Assembly: GCF_900182815.1 (NCBI RefSeq)
Contig: NZ_FXUA01000004.1
Location: forward strand, 1-64,000
Length of the DNA stretch: 64,000 bases
DNA from: Algoriphagus winogradskyi
Lineage (GTDB): Bacteria > Bacteroidota > Bacteroidia > Cytophagales > Cyclobacteriaceae
Direction of reading: 5' to 3'
The position numbers and the translations under genes are program-made. This document shows positions 55,953-64,000 of this stretch, piece after piece; positions within the stretch are counted from its first letter, which is position 1, and every line of letters starts with the position of its first letter. The notes beneath the pieces were generated by a model that saw only the letters and a program-made list of their open reading frames with translations, had not been told where the DNA came from and made no database searches.

Positions 55953-58265
55953 TTAGCTCTTAGTAATAGTTTCTTCCAGGTTGTATATACTTACGATCAC
56001 TTGCATAAGTGCTGCTGTTTCCGGGTTTATGTTCTTTTCTTCCAAAGGATGTTCTCCAACGCTCAAGGTAGGGAGAACCTGATCTGGATTATCTTTAAAT
56101 CGTGTGAGTTGATCTTCGTAGTAGGAGAGCAAGATTGACATTTCCTCATTACTCATGTCCCTACAAACGATGCGTTTGAATGAAGTAGAAATAGCTTTTT
56201 CACCATCGGTATTTTCCGCCCACATTTTGCTGGCAAGCACTCTCGAAGCTTCGAGAATCATAGGATCATTCATCATCACCAATGCCTGAAGCGGAGTATT
56301 TGTCCTACTTCTACCAATCTCACATCGATCTCTATTACTGGAGTCAAAAATGATAGCCTTTGGAGGCGGTACAGTTAATTTGATAAAATTGTACAAGCCT
56401 CTACGATAGAGTTTGTCACCTTTATCTTGAATGTAAGTAGCCAAAACTCCCCGTCCAGAAGTTGCGGCTTCCCAAATTCCTTCAGGCATGTATGGTTTGA
56501 CACTTGGCCCTCCAAGTTTTCTTACAAGTAAACCACTACTAGCCAATACCAAATCCTGAATATTTTCTGCTGGAAGTCTAAGGCGAGGAGCTCTTGCTAG
56601 ATATAAATTCGCAGGATCAGTATTGAGGTGTTTTTCGGTGATGACTGCAGATTGTTTATACGTAGCTGAAGTTAGAATTTGCTTCATTAAGCGCTTGATA
56701 TCCCAGCCATTTTCCATAAAGTCCACAGCTAGCCAATCCAATAACTCAGGGTGCGTGGGAAGATCTCCCTGCATGCCAAAGTCTCCTGCTGATTTGACGA
56801 TTCCTTGTCCAAAAACCTCTTGCCACATCAAATTTACAAATACACGTGCTGTCAAAGGATTCTCTCGGTTTGTCATCCATTTTGCAAGCCCCAACCGGTT
56901 TTTCTCTAAATCTTCCGGGAATTCCATGATAGAACTAGGGGTAGAAGCGGCAACTTCTACCGTAGGTGCATCATACAGCCCACGATCAAGAATATAAGTT
57001 GGTCTAGGTTCCTCCAATTCTCCCATCACCGAAACACTCAACTGAGATGTATCTGCATAATTGATGAAATTCATGATGCCGGAAAGGTCTTCCTGATCTA
57101 CAAATAGGATAGGAGTTTTGGCAGGTTTGGATTGAGATACATCGCCTTGGTAGCCTTTCTCAGGAGTATTATTAAAAAAGGCAAACATCTCATAATATTC
57201 CTTTTGGGAAAATGGATCATACTTGTGATCATGACACTGGGCACATTCCATGGTGATTCCCAGCAGCCCTTTGCTCACCGTATTTGTTTTATCAAGCACA
57301 TATTCAATACGGTATTCTTCGTCGATTACGCCACCTTCTTCTGTGTATTTATGATTTCTGTTGAAAGCTGTTGCTAGTATTTGCTCTTTATTCGCATCGG
57401 GTAACAGATCTCCTGCGAGCTGCCAAGTGACAAATTGGTCGTAAGGCATATTTTCATTAAAGGCATGAATCACCCAATCCCGATATGGCCACTGCGTTCG
57501 AATATTATCGTCCTGATATCCGTAGCTATCCGAATACCTGGATATATCCATCCAGAGGATAGCCATCTTCTCTCCAAATCCCGGATCATCCAGTAACCCA
57601 TCCAGTAAATCCTCGTAGGAAAGTTCACCTGAAAAATCTCCAAATCTATCCAAAACTTCTGGACTAGGAGGTAGGCCTGTAAGGTCTAGACTTGCCCGCT
57701 TGATCAATTCATGTGGTTCAGCTTCAGGGTTAGGTTTTAGACCTTTCTCTTTCATTTTTTTTAATGCGAAGCGATCGATTTCATTGATCGTCCAGTCTGT
57801 TTCTTCCGGTAATTCAGCTTTTTCTGCTTTGATAAAAGCCCAATGCGGTTCGTACTTTGCTCCTTGTTCAATCCACTTTTTGATCAATTGAATTTCCGTT
57901 TCTGACAAAGCAAGATTGGATTCTGGCGGTGGCATTAACTCACCTGGGTCTTCAGAAATGATTCTATGATAAACTTTGGATTCCTCTACACTCCCTGGCA
58001 TGATCACGAATTGTGATGGATCATCCTTTAGCGCTGCATAAGCTCCTGCTTCTGTATCGAGTCGAAGATCAGCTTCCCGCTTATTTGCATCTGGCCCATG
58101 GCATACAAAGCATTTGTCTGAAAGTATTGGCCGAATATGGAAGTTATAGCTAACCTGTTCAATCTCCGAAATTTGTATTTCACTAGACTGCTTGGTGTTA
58201 CAACTAAAAAATGTTAATCCGAAACACGAGAAGGCAAGAAGTCTATATAAGTTTGGGTACGTCAT
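55953..58265 (-). CDS. PSCyt1 + DUF1549 + DUF1553 lipoprotein cytochrome
   Basis: 770-residue exported lipoprotein (signal ending SCFGLTFFSC with lipid-bearing Cys). Domains in order: PSCyt1 haem domain with CFVCH near 54-58 and the ELMPPPES/IKKWIEQGA segment, DUF1549 (about 150-350: DEIDRFALKKM-type start, then SLDLTGLPPSPE, WMDISRYSDSYGYQDDN), a second CxxCH (CAQCHDHKYDPFS, near 345), and DUF1553 (about 455-740: ENPLTARVFVNLMWQEVFGQGIV, RRGLYNF, FDSSNRDRCEIGR). First gene of the operon with DUF1501 and the membrane cytochrome protein. Typical of planctomycete catabolic clusters. The two haem sites suggest oxidoreductase work, with the substrate unknown. Confidence 0.9.
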   Translation of the reverse strand: MTYPNLYRLLAFSCFGLTFFSCNTKQSSEIQISEIEQVSYNFHIRPILSDKCFVCHGPDANKREADLRLDTEAGAYAALKDDPSQFVIMPGSVEESKVYHRIISEDPGELMPPPESNLALSETEIQLIKKWIEQGAKYEPHWAFIKAEKAELPEETDWTINEIDRFALKKMKEKGLKPNPEAEPHELIKRASLDLTGLPPSPEVLDRFGDFSGELSYEDLLDGLLDDPGFGEKMAILWMDISRYSDSYGYQDDNIRTQWPYRDWVIHAFNENMPYDQFVTWQLAGDLLPDANKEQILATAFNRNHKYTEEGGVIDEEYRIEYVLDKTNTVSKGLLGITMECAQCHDHKYDPFSQKEYYEMFAFFNNTPEKGYQGDVSQSKPAKTPILFVDQEDLSGIMNFINYADTSQLSVSVMGELEEPRPTYILDRGLYDAPTVEVAASTPSSIMEFPEDLEKNRLGLAKWMTNRENPLTARVFVNLMWQEVFGQGIVKSAGDFGMQGDLPTHPELLDWLAVDFMENGWDIKRLMKQILTSATYKQSAVITEKHLNTDPANLYLARAPRLRLPAENIQDLVLASSGLLVRKLGGPSVKPYMPEGIWEAATSGRGVLATYIQDKGDKLYRRGLYNFIKLTVPPPKAIIFDSSNRDRCEIGRSRTNTPLQALVMMNDPMILEASRVLASKMWAENTDGEKAISTSFKRIVCRDMSNEEMSILLSYYEDQLTRFKDNPDQVLPTLSVGEHPLEEKNINPETAALMQVIVSIYNLEETITKS

Positions 58266-58475
58266 TTTTGGGTCAAATCGATAGTTAAATCACTCTTAAA
58301 CTAGCAATAATTTGTACAAAAGCTGTCATGATTGGTATTATTTTCTTGCTCTTTTTTAATAAAAGGAAATTAACTTTGTGTAAAATATTATTTATTAGAA
58401 GATTGTTTTGTGATTTTTAGAAATAACTAGCATAGATTTTTCAATACAGGACAAGTAGAAGGTCTATAAACAAAA

Positions 58476-58504
58476 AAAAGCTGCCTATCAAATAGGCAGC
58501 TTTT
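58476..58504. terminator. terminator after accC
   Basis: AAAAGCTGCCTAT pairs with ATAGGCAGCTTTT (13 bp) around CAA, flanked by A and T runs, 19 bases beyond the accC stop on the minus strand. It may also protect the upstream end of the cytochrome operon. Confidence 0.85.
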
Positions 58505-58523
58505 CATTTTATGGATTTTTGAT

Positions 58524-59873
58524 TTATCCTTTTATCACTGAGAAGTCAAAGTCTTCCAAGAATTTCGTAGTGAAGATTCCTTCTTTAAATTGTTCGTTTT
58601 CCAACAAAGCGATATGAAAAGGAATGGTTGTTTTGATCCCATCGATTACAAATTCCTCAAGCGCTCTTTTCATTCTCACAATCACTTCTTCTCTCGACTG
58701 TCCACTGACAATCAGCTTGGCAATCATGGAATCGTAATTAGGTGGAATTACATAACCAGCATAAACGTGCGAGTCGATTCTTACACCACGACCACCTGGA
58801 ATATGTAGGTTTTGAATTTTACCTGGACTAGGTCTAAAACCATGTGCAGGATCTTCTGCATTGATTCTACATTCCATAGCATAAAGCTTAGGATAGTAGT
58901 TTCTTCCAGAGATTGTTTCACCAGCGGCTACTTTGATTTGCTCTTTGATCAAGTCAAAATCTGTAACTTCTTCAGTGATTGGGTGCTCTACTTGGATACG
59001 TGTATTCATCTCCATAAAGAAGAAGTTACGATGCTTATCAACCAAGAATTCTACTGTTCCAGCACCTTCATAGCCGATAGCTTCTGCACCTTTGATGGCT
59101 GCTTTTCCCATTTCTTCTCTTAACTCATCTGTGATGAATGGGGAAGGGGTTTCTTCAACCAGTTTCTGGTGTCTTCTCTGAATTGAGCAATCCCGCTCAG
59201 ATAAGTGACAAGCCTTTCCGGTTTTGTCTCCAATAATTTGAATCTCTATGTGACGAGGTTCTTCAACGTATTTTTCAAGATACAGGCCGTCGTTTCCGAA
59301 GGCTGCACCAGATTCCATTCTTGCGTCGTCCCAAGCTTTTTTGAATCCAGCTTCTTCTTTAACTATCCTCATTCCACGACCACCGCCACCGGCAGTAGCC
59401 TTCAGAATAACTGGGTAGCCCATTTCATTGGCAAGCTTGATTCCTTGCTCCATCGATTCTAATACCCCTTCAGAACCTGGGATAGTAGGAACTCCGGCTG
59501 CTTTCATGGTTGCCTTAGCCGTAGCCTTGTCACCCATTTGATTGATCATCTCAGCGCTGGCACCGATAAACTTGATTCCGTATTCTTCACAGATTTTAGA
59601 AAACTCAGCGTTTTCTGAAAGGAATCCATATCCTGGGTGAATTGCATCTGCATTTGTGATTTCTGCAGCAGCAATGATTCTAGGAATGTTAAGGTATGAA
59701 TCTCGACTTGGAGCCGGACCTATGCAAACAGCTTCATCAGCGAACCTGACATGCAAACTGTCTTTATCCGCAGTGGAATAAACTGCAACAGTTTCAATCC
59801 CCATCTCTTTACAGGTGCGGATGATTCTTAAAGCAATTTCACCTCTATTGGCAATTAGTATTTTTTTAAACAC
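58524..59873 (-). CDS. accC: acetyl-CoA carboxylase, biotin carboxylase subunit
   Basis: Carboxylates biotin on AccB using ATP and bicarbonate. The 449-residue protein has the N-terminal [22 protein letters not shown], the ATP-grasp Gly-rich loop [26 protein letters not shown] and [15 protein letters not shown], all standard. It is the last gene of fabH-efp-accB-accC, 24 bases after accB. Confidence 0.97.
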   Translation of the reverse strand: MFKKILIANRGEIALRIIRTCKEMGIETVAVYSTADKDSLHVRFADEAVCIGPAPSRDSYLNIPRIIAAAEITNADAIHPGYGFLSENAEFSKICEEYGIKFIGASAEMINQMGDKATAKATMKAAGVPTIPGSEGVLESMEQGIKLANEMGYPVILKATAGGGGRGMRIVKEEAGFKKAWDDARMESGAAFGNDGLYLEKYVEEPRHIEIQIIGDKTGKACHLSERDCSIQRRHQKLVEETPSPFITDELREEMGKAAIKGAEAIGYEGAGTVEFLVDKHRNFFFMEMNTRIQVEHPITEEVTDFDLIKEQIKVAAGETISGRNYYPKLYAMECRINAEDPAHGFRPSPGKIQNLHIPGGRGVRIDSHVYAGYVIPPNYDSMIAKLIVSGQSREEVIVRMKRALEEFVIDGIKTTIPFHIALLENEQFKEGIFTTKFLEDFDFSVIKG

Positions 59874-59897
59874 AGCTATTTATTTTGGGTGAAAAAA

Positions 59898-60377
59898 TTA
59901 ACCTGCTGGATCTACAAGGAACAATGGCTGGTCATATTCTACAGGAGTAGAATTGCTAACCAGGATTTTTACAATTTTACCAGAGATTTCAGACTCGATT
60001 TCATTGAAAAGCTTCATTGCTTCAATGATACAAACAGTCTGACCAGCTTTCACTGAATCACCTACTGCAACAAATGGATCAGCATCTGGGCTTGAAGTAA
60101 GGTAGAAGGTTCCAATCATCGGAGATTTGATCTCTATTAAATTAGAAGGAGCTTCAGCTGGGGCTGGTGCCGCGGCTGGAGCAGGAGCTGCAGCTGGCGC
60201 AGGTGTTGGAGCGACTGCCGGTGCTGGTGCTGGAGTGGAAACTTCAACCATTCTCTGGGCAGAAGAATCAGCATATTTTTTAATAGAAAGTTCAAACTCG
60301 TCAGTCTTGATTTTAACTTCCGCCAAACCAGAATTGGAGATGTAATCGATCAACTCCTGAATCTCTTTTGCTTTCAT
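59898..60377 (-). CDS. accB: acetyl-CoA carboxylase, biotin carboxyl carrier protein
   Basis: Carries biotin between AccC and the AccA/AccD carboxyltransferase. The 159 residues have an N-terminal helical region (1-45), a Pro/Ala-rich flexible linker (about 48-77) and a biotinyl domain with Lys122 in EAMKLFNE. The ATG at 60377 (MKAKEIQEL) is chosen; the frame extends upstream only to a TTG. 95 bases of untranslated sequence separate it from efp. Confidence 0.95.
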   Translation of the reverse strand: MKAKEIQELIDYISNSGLAEVKIKTDEFELSIKKYADSSAQRMVEVSTPAPAPAVAPTPAPAAAPAPAAAPAPAEAPSNLIEIKSPMIGTFYLTSSPDADPFVAVGDSVKAGQTVCIIEAMKLFNEIESEISGKIVKILVSNSTPVEYDQPLFLVDPAG

Positions 60378-60472
60378 AGGTATATTATTTAGAATGCCAA
60401 TTGGCAAATTTGTTAGTGATTTATTAAAGAATAAGTCTTAGTAATTTAAGGAAATCAGAATGACTTATGTAC

Positions 60473-61036
60473 TTATTTTACTCTTTCTGAGTATGAACCG
60501 TCTCGGGTATCAACTTTGATTAGGATATCCTGCTCAACAAATAAGGGAACCATTACGGTTGCACCGGTTTCCACAGTTGCAGGTTTTAAAGCGTTTGTAG
60601 CTGTATCTCCTTTGATGCCAGGTTCTGTGTAAGTAATCATCAGTTCTACGAATGGAGGAAGCTCAACAGCAAGTGGAGTTTCTGTTTCGTCATGAATTAA
60701 AATATCAACAAGCTGTCCATCTTTCAAAAGATTTGCTCGTTCGATAAGCTTCTCCTCAATGGAGATTTGCTCAAAAGTGGTCGTATCCATGAAGTTGTAC
60801 CCCATGTCATCAGCATAAAGGAACTGATGAGGTCTCTTTTCCACTCTAGCAGTTTCTACTTTTTCACCTGCACTGAATGTTTTGTCCAGCGTTTTTCCGG
60901 AAGTTATGCCTTTCATTTTGGTCCTTACAAATGCAGGGCCTTTTCCAGGTTTGACGTGCTGAAATTCGACAATCGTGTAGATGTCATTATTCATGACCAA
61001 ACAAAGTCCGTTTTTAAAATCTGCAGTACTAGCCAT
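60473..61036 (-). CDS. efp: elongation factor P
   Basis: Helps ribosomes through proline stretches. The 187 residues comprise three beta-barrel domains. The tip loop [12 protein letters not shown] places Lys32 where other bacteria carry a post-translational modification. The C-terminal [11 protein letters not shown] is typical. It lies 29 bases after fabH in the same unit, the usual arrangement in Bacteroidota. Confidence 0.96.
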   Translation of the reverse strand: MASTADFKNGLCLVMNNDIYTIVEFQHVKPGKGPAFVRTKMKGITSGKTLDKTFSAGEKVETARVEKRPHQFLYADDMGYNFMDTTTFEQISIEEKLIERANLLKDGQLVDILIHDETETPLAVELPPFVELMITYTEPGIKGDTATNALKPATVETGATVMVPLFVEQDILIKVDTRDGSYSERVK

Positions 61037-61065
61037 ACTATTATTATCGTATTATTTTTTTAAAC

Positions 61066-62064
61066 TTATTTCGGATCGTATCCCCACTTAAGGTAAATGG
61101 AACCCCATGTGAATCCGCCTCCAAATGCAGCGAGAACCAAGTTGTCACCTTTTTTCAATTGACTTTCATAGTCCCAAAGGCAAAGAGGAATTGTAGCAGC
61201 GGTCGTGTTGCCATACTTTTCGATATTCATCATCACTTTATCAGATCCGATTCCCATACGATTGGCTGTTGCATTGATTATGCGGAGATTTGCCTGATGT
61301 GGAACAAGCCAAGCTATGTCATCACTAGTCAGTCCATTCTTTTCCATAATCTCAGCACTTACATCTGCCATGTTGGTAACGGCAAATTTGAATACCGAAG
61401 AGCCTTCCTGATAAGCATAATGCTCATCAGCATCTAATGTCTCTTGAGTGGCTGGTCTACGACTTCCCCCAGCTTTCATATGTAAATAAGGTGCTCCCGA
61501 TCCATCTGATTTAAGGATAGCATCCACTACTCCAAGGTCTTCAGTAGTTGGCTCAAGCATTACCGCTCCGGCGCCATCTCCAAAAAGGATGCAAGTAGTT
61601 CTGTCTTTATAGTTGACGATAGAAGACATTTTATCCGCGCCTACTACGATTACCTTCTTATGAGTCCCCGTCTGAATAAACTGGCTACCCATTTGTAAAG
61701 CATATAGAAAACCTGAACATGCAGCGCCGATATCAAAACTGAAGCTGTTTTTTGCGCCAACCATATCAGCTATGATGTTTGCAGTAGCAGGAAAAGGCAT
61801 GTCGGGTGTGACAGTAGCACAAATGATCAAATCTACATCTAAGGGGTCAATGCCGGTTTTTTCTAATAAACCTTTGACTGCTTCAGCACCCATTACAGAG
61901 GTCCCTTGATCTTCTCCTTTAAGTATTCTTCTTTCTTTTATACCGGTTCTTGAGACTATCCACTCGTCGTTGGTCTCCACGAGCTCCTCAAGTTCTTTGT
62001 TGGTCAACCTGTATTCCGGAACGTAACCTTGTATTCCGGTGATCATGGCTCTGAGTTTGTCCAT
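61066..62064 (-). CDS. fabH: beta-ketoacyl-ACP synthase III
   Basis: Starts fatty-acid synthesis by condensing acyl-CoA with malonyl-ACP. The 332 residues carry the catalytic triad Cys116 (GAACSGF), His256 (VPHQAN) and Asn286 (KYGNTTAA), with [10 protein letters not shown]. First gene of the fabH-efp-accB-accC unit. A good promoter lies 83 bases upstream. Confidence 0.96.
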   Translation of the reverse strand: MDKLRAMITGIQGYVPEYRLTNKELEELVETNDEWIVSRTGIKERRILKGEDQGTSVMGAEAVKGLLEKTGIDPLDVDLIICATVTPDMPFPATANIIADMVGAKNSFSFDIGAACSGFLYALQMGSQFIQTGTHKKVIVVGADKMSSIVNYKDRTTCILFGDGAGAVMLEPTTEDLGVVDAILKSDGSGAPYLHMKAGGSRRPATQETLDADEHYAYQEGSSVFKFAVTNMADVSAEIMEKNGLTSDDIAWLVPHQANLRIINATANRMGIGSDKVMMNIEKYGNTTAATIPLCLWDYESQLKKGDNLVLAAFGGGFTWGSIYLKWGYDPK

Positions 62065-62146
62065 TATGCTTGGTTTAAGTTAAGATGATCAAATCAAAAT
62101 CATCTAAAACTGTATGTTATGGATGTGTTCTATCCTGTAAGGAAGG

Positions 62147-62177
62147 CAAAAATATTACAATTGTCATTCTCTACCAA
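62147..62177 (-). promoter_or_regulatory. full promoter for fabH-efp-accB-accC
   Basis: On the minus strand TTG (62177-62175), a 20-base spacer, then TATTTTTG (62154-62147), matching the Bacteroidota consensus. The predicted start is near 62141, giving a leader of roughly 75 bases. Confidence 0.75.
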
Positions 62178-62235
62178 AAGAAATCCATTAACGGAAGGTA
62201 ATTGGCTTGATTAACAAGCTCTTTTAATTAGAGCT

Positions 62236-62270
62236 AAAAAAAAATCCATCCGCAAGTAGCGAATGGATTT
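62236..62270 (-). terminator. terminator after rpmF
   Basis: On the minus strand AAATCCATTCGC pairs with GCGGATGGATTT (12 bp, one G-T) around TACTT and is followed by a run of T residues. It separates the DUF177-rpmF transcript from the fabH unit. Confidence 0.85.
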
Positions 62271-62291
62271 TTGTATGATTGAGATGACTGA

Positions 62292-62483
62292 TTAAGCCAG
62301 GATTTCTTTCTCAATGATAACTTGTCCTTTGTAGTACAATTTACCGTCCAACCAGAAAGCTCTGTGTGGAAGGTGCATTTCGCCTGTAGTAGGACATTTA
62401 GCCAAACCTGGAGCCTCTAACTTGTAATGAGTTCTTCTTTTATCTCTTCTGGTTTTCGAAATTTTTCGTTTAGGATGTGCCAT
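62292..62483 (-). CDS. rpmF: 50S ribosomal protein L32
   Basis: 63 residues: [20 protein letters not shown] start, then [20 protein letters not shown]. Only one cysteine (Cys30) remains of the four that bind zinc in the zinc-ribbon form. This is the zinc-free (C-minus) type, usual in Bacteroidota as far as I recall. It starts 18 bases after DUF177. Confidence 0.97.
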   Translation of the reverse strand: MAHPKRKISKTRRDKRRTHYKLEAPGLAKCPTTGEMHLPHRAFWLDGKLYYKGQVIIEKEILA

Positions 62484-62501
62484 TTTATGCGTGGTTTATG
62501 A

Positions 62502-63071
62502 TTATTCCTTGTTTTTTAACTTTTTTAAAAGATCCCATCTAGGATCCACTGGTTTATTATCTTCGTCAGAATCAGAGTCTTCTTCGGAGTTATTTGAATC
62601 TTGCCCATCTATGTACGCGTAGATTCCTTCTCCTTCGTAATCCTCATCATCCATTTCATTTCTGTAATCGGGGTGAATCTTTTTTAGAGGCAAAGCCAAT
62701 AAAATAAATTCGTAAATCAGCTGAGCTACATTGACTTTCGGTGTATCGCGAGTGATCATGATTACATCTTCGTCAATTTCTTTTTCCTCAGCACCAAACT
62801 TATAGATCATTTTTTCATGGAAGTCAAGCGGCTGCTCAAAAGGCTCCAGACTTCTATCGCAAGTCAAGGTTACTTTCCCCGCAATATGAAAATCCATTTC
62901 AATTAAGTTGGCTCCGACTTTCATTTTGATCCGTACGATCAAATTGCCTTTTTTAACAAGTTCGTTGTCTTCGAAGTGTTGGAAAAATGAATCTCCAATT
63001 TCGAAGTCAATTTCGTGGATGCCTTCGAGGAACTTAATGACCTCAATATCAAATGTTCTCCAGAATTTCAC
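62502..63071 (-). CDS. YceD-family (DUF177) protein
   Basis: 189 residues. The family block lies near VTLTCDRSLEPFEQPL (Cys71); the second Cys of the usual CxRCL motif is Ser74 here. The C-terminal tail is very acidic (residues about 160-177, Asp/Glu/Ser-rich). DUF177 proteins are linked to 23S rRNA or L32 accumulation and almost always precede rpmF, as here. Confidence 0.9.
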   Translation of the reverse strand: MKFWRTFDIEVIKFLEGIHEIDFEIGDSFFQHFEDNELVKKGNLIVRIKMKVGANLIEMDFHIAGKVTLTCDRSLEPFEQPLDFHEKMIYKFGAEEKEIDEDVIMITRDTPKVNVAQLIYEFILLALPLKKIHPDYRNEMDDEDYEGEGIYAYIDGQDSNNSEEDSDSDEDNKPVDPRWDLLKKLKNKE

Positions 63072-63096
63072 GATACCTCCTCTCGATTTAAGACCG

Positions 63097-63104
63097 CAAA
63101 AATA
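63097..63104 (-). promoter_or_regulatory. -7 element TATTTTTG for DUF177-rpmF
   Basis: Exact TAnnTTTG on the minus strand, 25 bases before the ATG at 63071. No TTG at the -33 distance. Confidence 0.5.
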
Positions 63105-63179
63105 GTGAATTATTATAAAAGGATGAAAGAGATTTTAAAATAATCTTTGGTTGTATTCAATAAATCTCTCCTTTTACGC

Positions 63180-64000
63180 TTAATTCTCTGATTCCTGCGG
63201 GTTGTGTTGTTGAATAATGTCTGCTGCAAGGAAAATAGCGGCTCTCATAGAGCCTTCATCTGCAATGTTTTTCCCTGCAATATTATAAGCTGTGCCATGA
63301 TCAGGCGAAGTTCTAACTACGGGAAGGCCTGCGGTAAAGTTTACTCCGATGCTGAATGCCATTGATTTGAAAGGTACTAATCCTTGATCATGATACATGG
63401 CCAACACCCCATCGAATTTAGTCTGATGTGCCATACCAAAGAATCCATCTGCAGGATAGGGCCCAAAAACCATTTTATTTTGATCCTTCAGCGCATGGAT
63501 AGCAGGTTTGATGATTTGTTCTTCCTCTTCACCCAAAAGTCCATCTTCGCCAGCATGGGGATTTAGGCCTAGAATGGCGATCTTTGGCTTATTGATACCA
63601 AAGTCTTTTTCCAATGTTTTGAGAAGAATATTGGCTTTTTCAATAATCCGCTCTTGGGTTACATTTTCCGCCACTTTTGCCAACGGCACATGACCTGTTA
63701 CTAAACCTACACGGAATTGCTCGGCGACCATAAGCATTAAGCTGTCTTTTGATGCAACCGCCTCGGTAATAAATTCAGTATGTCCAACAAAGTGTAATTC
63801 TTCTGAATTGACGTTGTTTTTATTAAGTGGCGCAGTGACTAAGGCTTGAATTTTTCCTTCTTTCAAATCATTTACAGCCATTTTCAAGGCTTCCAAAGCA
63901 AATTTTCCAGCTTCCTGAGTTTCCACACCTGGAATAACTTCAGGACATTCTTCGGCAGCATTGATTACATTGATTCGCTTATGCTGAATCTCGTCTATGC
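63180..64000 (-). CDS. pdxA: 4-hydroxythreonine-4-phosphate dehydrogenase, partial (5' end outside window)
   Basis: NAD-dependent enzyme of vitamin B6 synthesis. The frame stays open to the window edge, reading IDEIQHKRINVINAAEECPE before a possible GTG at 63926, so the true start is outside. Metal-binding His residues appear in VGHTEF, LNPHAGEDG and MYHDQGLVPFK. PLNKNNV and RTSPDHGTAYNIAG are also diagnostic. About 270 of the usual 330-350 residues are present. Confidence 0.95.
   Translation of the reverse strand, partial: IDEIQHKRINVINAAEECPEVIPGVETQEAGKFALEALKMAVNDLKEGKIQALVTAPLNKNNVNSEELHFVGHTEFITEAVASKDSLMLMVAEQFRVGLVTGHVPLAKVAENVTQERIIEKANILLKTLEKDFGINKPKIAILGLNPHAGEDGLLGEEEEQIIKPAIHALKDQNKMVFGPYPADGFFGMAHQTKFDGVLAMYHDQGLVPFKSMAFSIGVNFTAGLPVVRTSPDHGTAYNIAGKNIADEGSMRAAIFLAADIIQQHNPQESEN

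Noticed and set aside
60127..60345. Antisense Gly/Ala-rich frame over accB
   Set aside because: It is a shadow of the Pro/Ala linker of AccB, with no independent signal.

Overview
The window reads as ordinary chromosome from a Bacteroidota bacterium, most likely a marine or aquatic member of the Cytophagales close to Algoriphagus/Cyclobacteriaceae. This is inferred from gene content, not from a marker search. The supporting signs are a type IX secretion type B sorting domain on a large surface protein, promoters of the Bacteroidota TTG-N19/20-TAnnTTTG kind, few Shine-Dalgarno sequences, a DUF4221 lipoprotein, a GlsA/GlsB-like pair, the gene order DUF177-rpmF-fabH-efp-accB-accC, and many planctomycete-type cytochrome/DUF1501/DUF1549 genes.

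Layout. Positions 1-6000 are the end of a surface-polysaccharide locus: a minus-strand initiating sugar transferase, a 3'-truncated MraY/WecA-like gene, then an aminotransferase, a PglC-like transferase and a PglF-like dehydratase that fit synthesis and membrane loading of a 4-amino-4,6-dideoxy sugar. Positions 5972-6696 hold two stacked non-coding repeat arrays (11-bp and about 111-bp periods). Positions 6757-13603 carry an FAD oxidoreductase followed by a REP-like duplication, a four-helix membrane protein, an RlmI-like rRNA methyltransferase overlapping a sodium:solute symporter, and an ABC-F protein. Positions 13771-22915 hold a T9SS-exported IgGFc/PKD/SprB-repeat protein, galE and a 1468-residue hybrid histidine kinase.

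Positions 23021-24206 are the most unusual stretch: two identical tRNA-Asp genes, degenerate tRNA-Asp copies and a 380-bp unit (terminator, small GIY-YIG nuclease gene, chimeric tRNA-Asp remnant) present twice in exact tandem. After it come accA, a lipid/hydrolase trio (metallo-beta-lactamase fold, patatin, PlsC-like), a DUF4221 lipoprotein, a broken hicB, msrB, a class III aminotransferase, a methyltransferase, a GlsA/GlsB-like acyltransferase pair, gyrB and ppk1.

Positions 38779-52350 carry an SLC13 transporter with DUF202, a DUF3078 outer-membrane protein, a DUF1080/PA14 protein with a beta-propeller/cupredoxin partner, an S9 peptidase, a DUF4287/DUF5655 protein, an EEP-family protein, a NagX-like membrane acyltransferase and ppk2. 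Positions 52361-58265 are a tight three-gene operon of planctomycete-type cytochrome proteins and a DUF1501 protein. The right end is the fatty-acid/translation housekeeping block on the minus strand: pdxA (cut by the window edge), DUF177, rpmF, a terminator, then fabH-efp-accB-accC behind a well-formed promoter.

No rRNA, CRISPR array, prophage or insertion sequence was recognised. The best candidate for something under-described is the tRNA-Asp/GIY-YIG cassette array. The two intergenic repeat arrays and the REP-like duplication come next.
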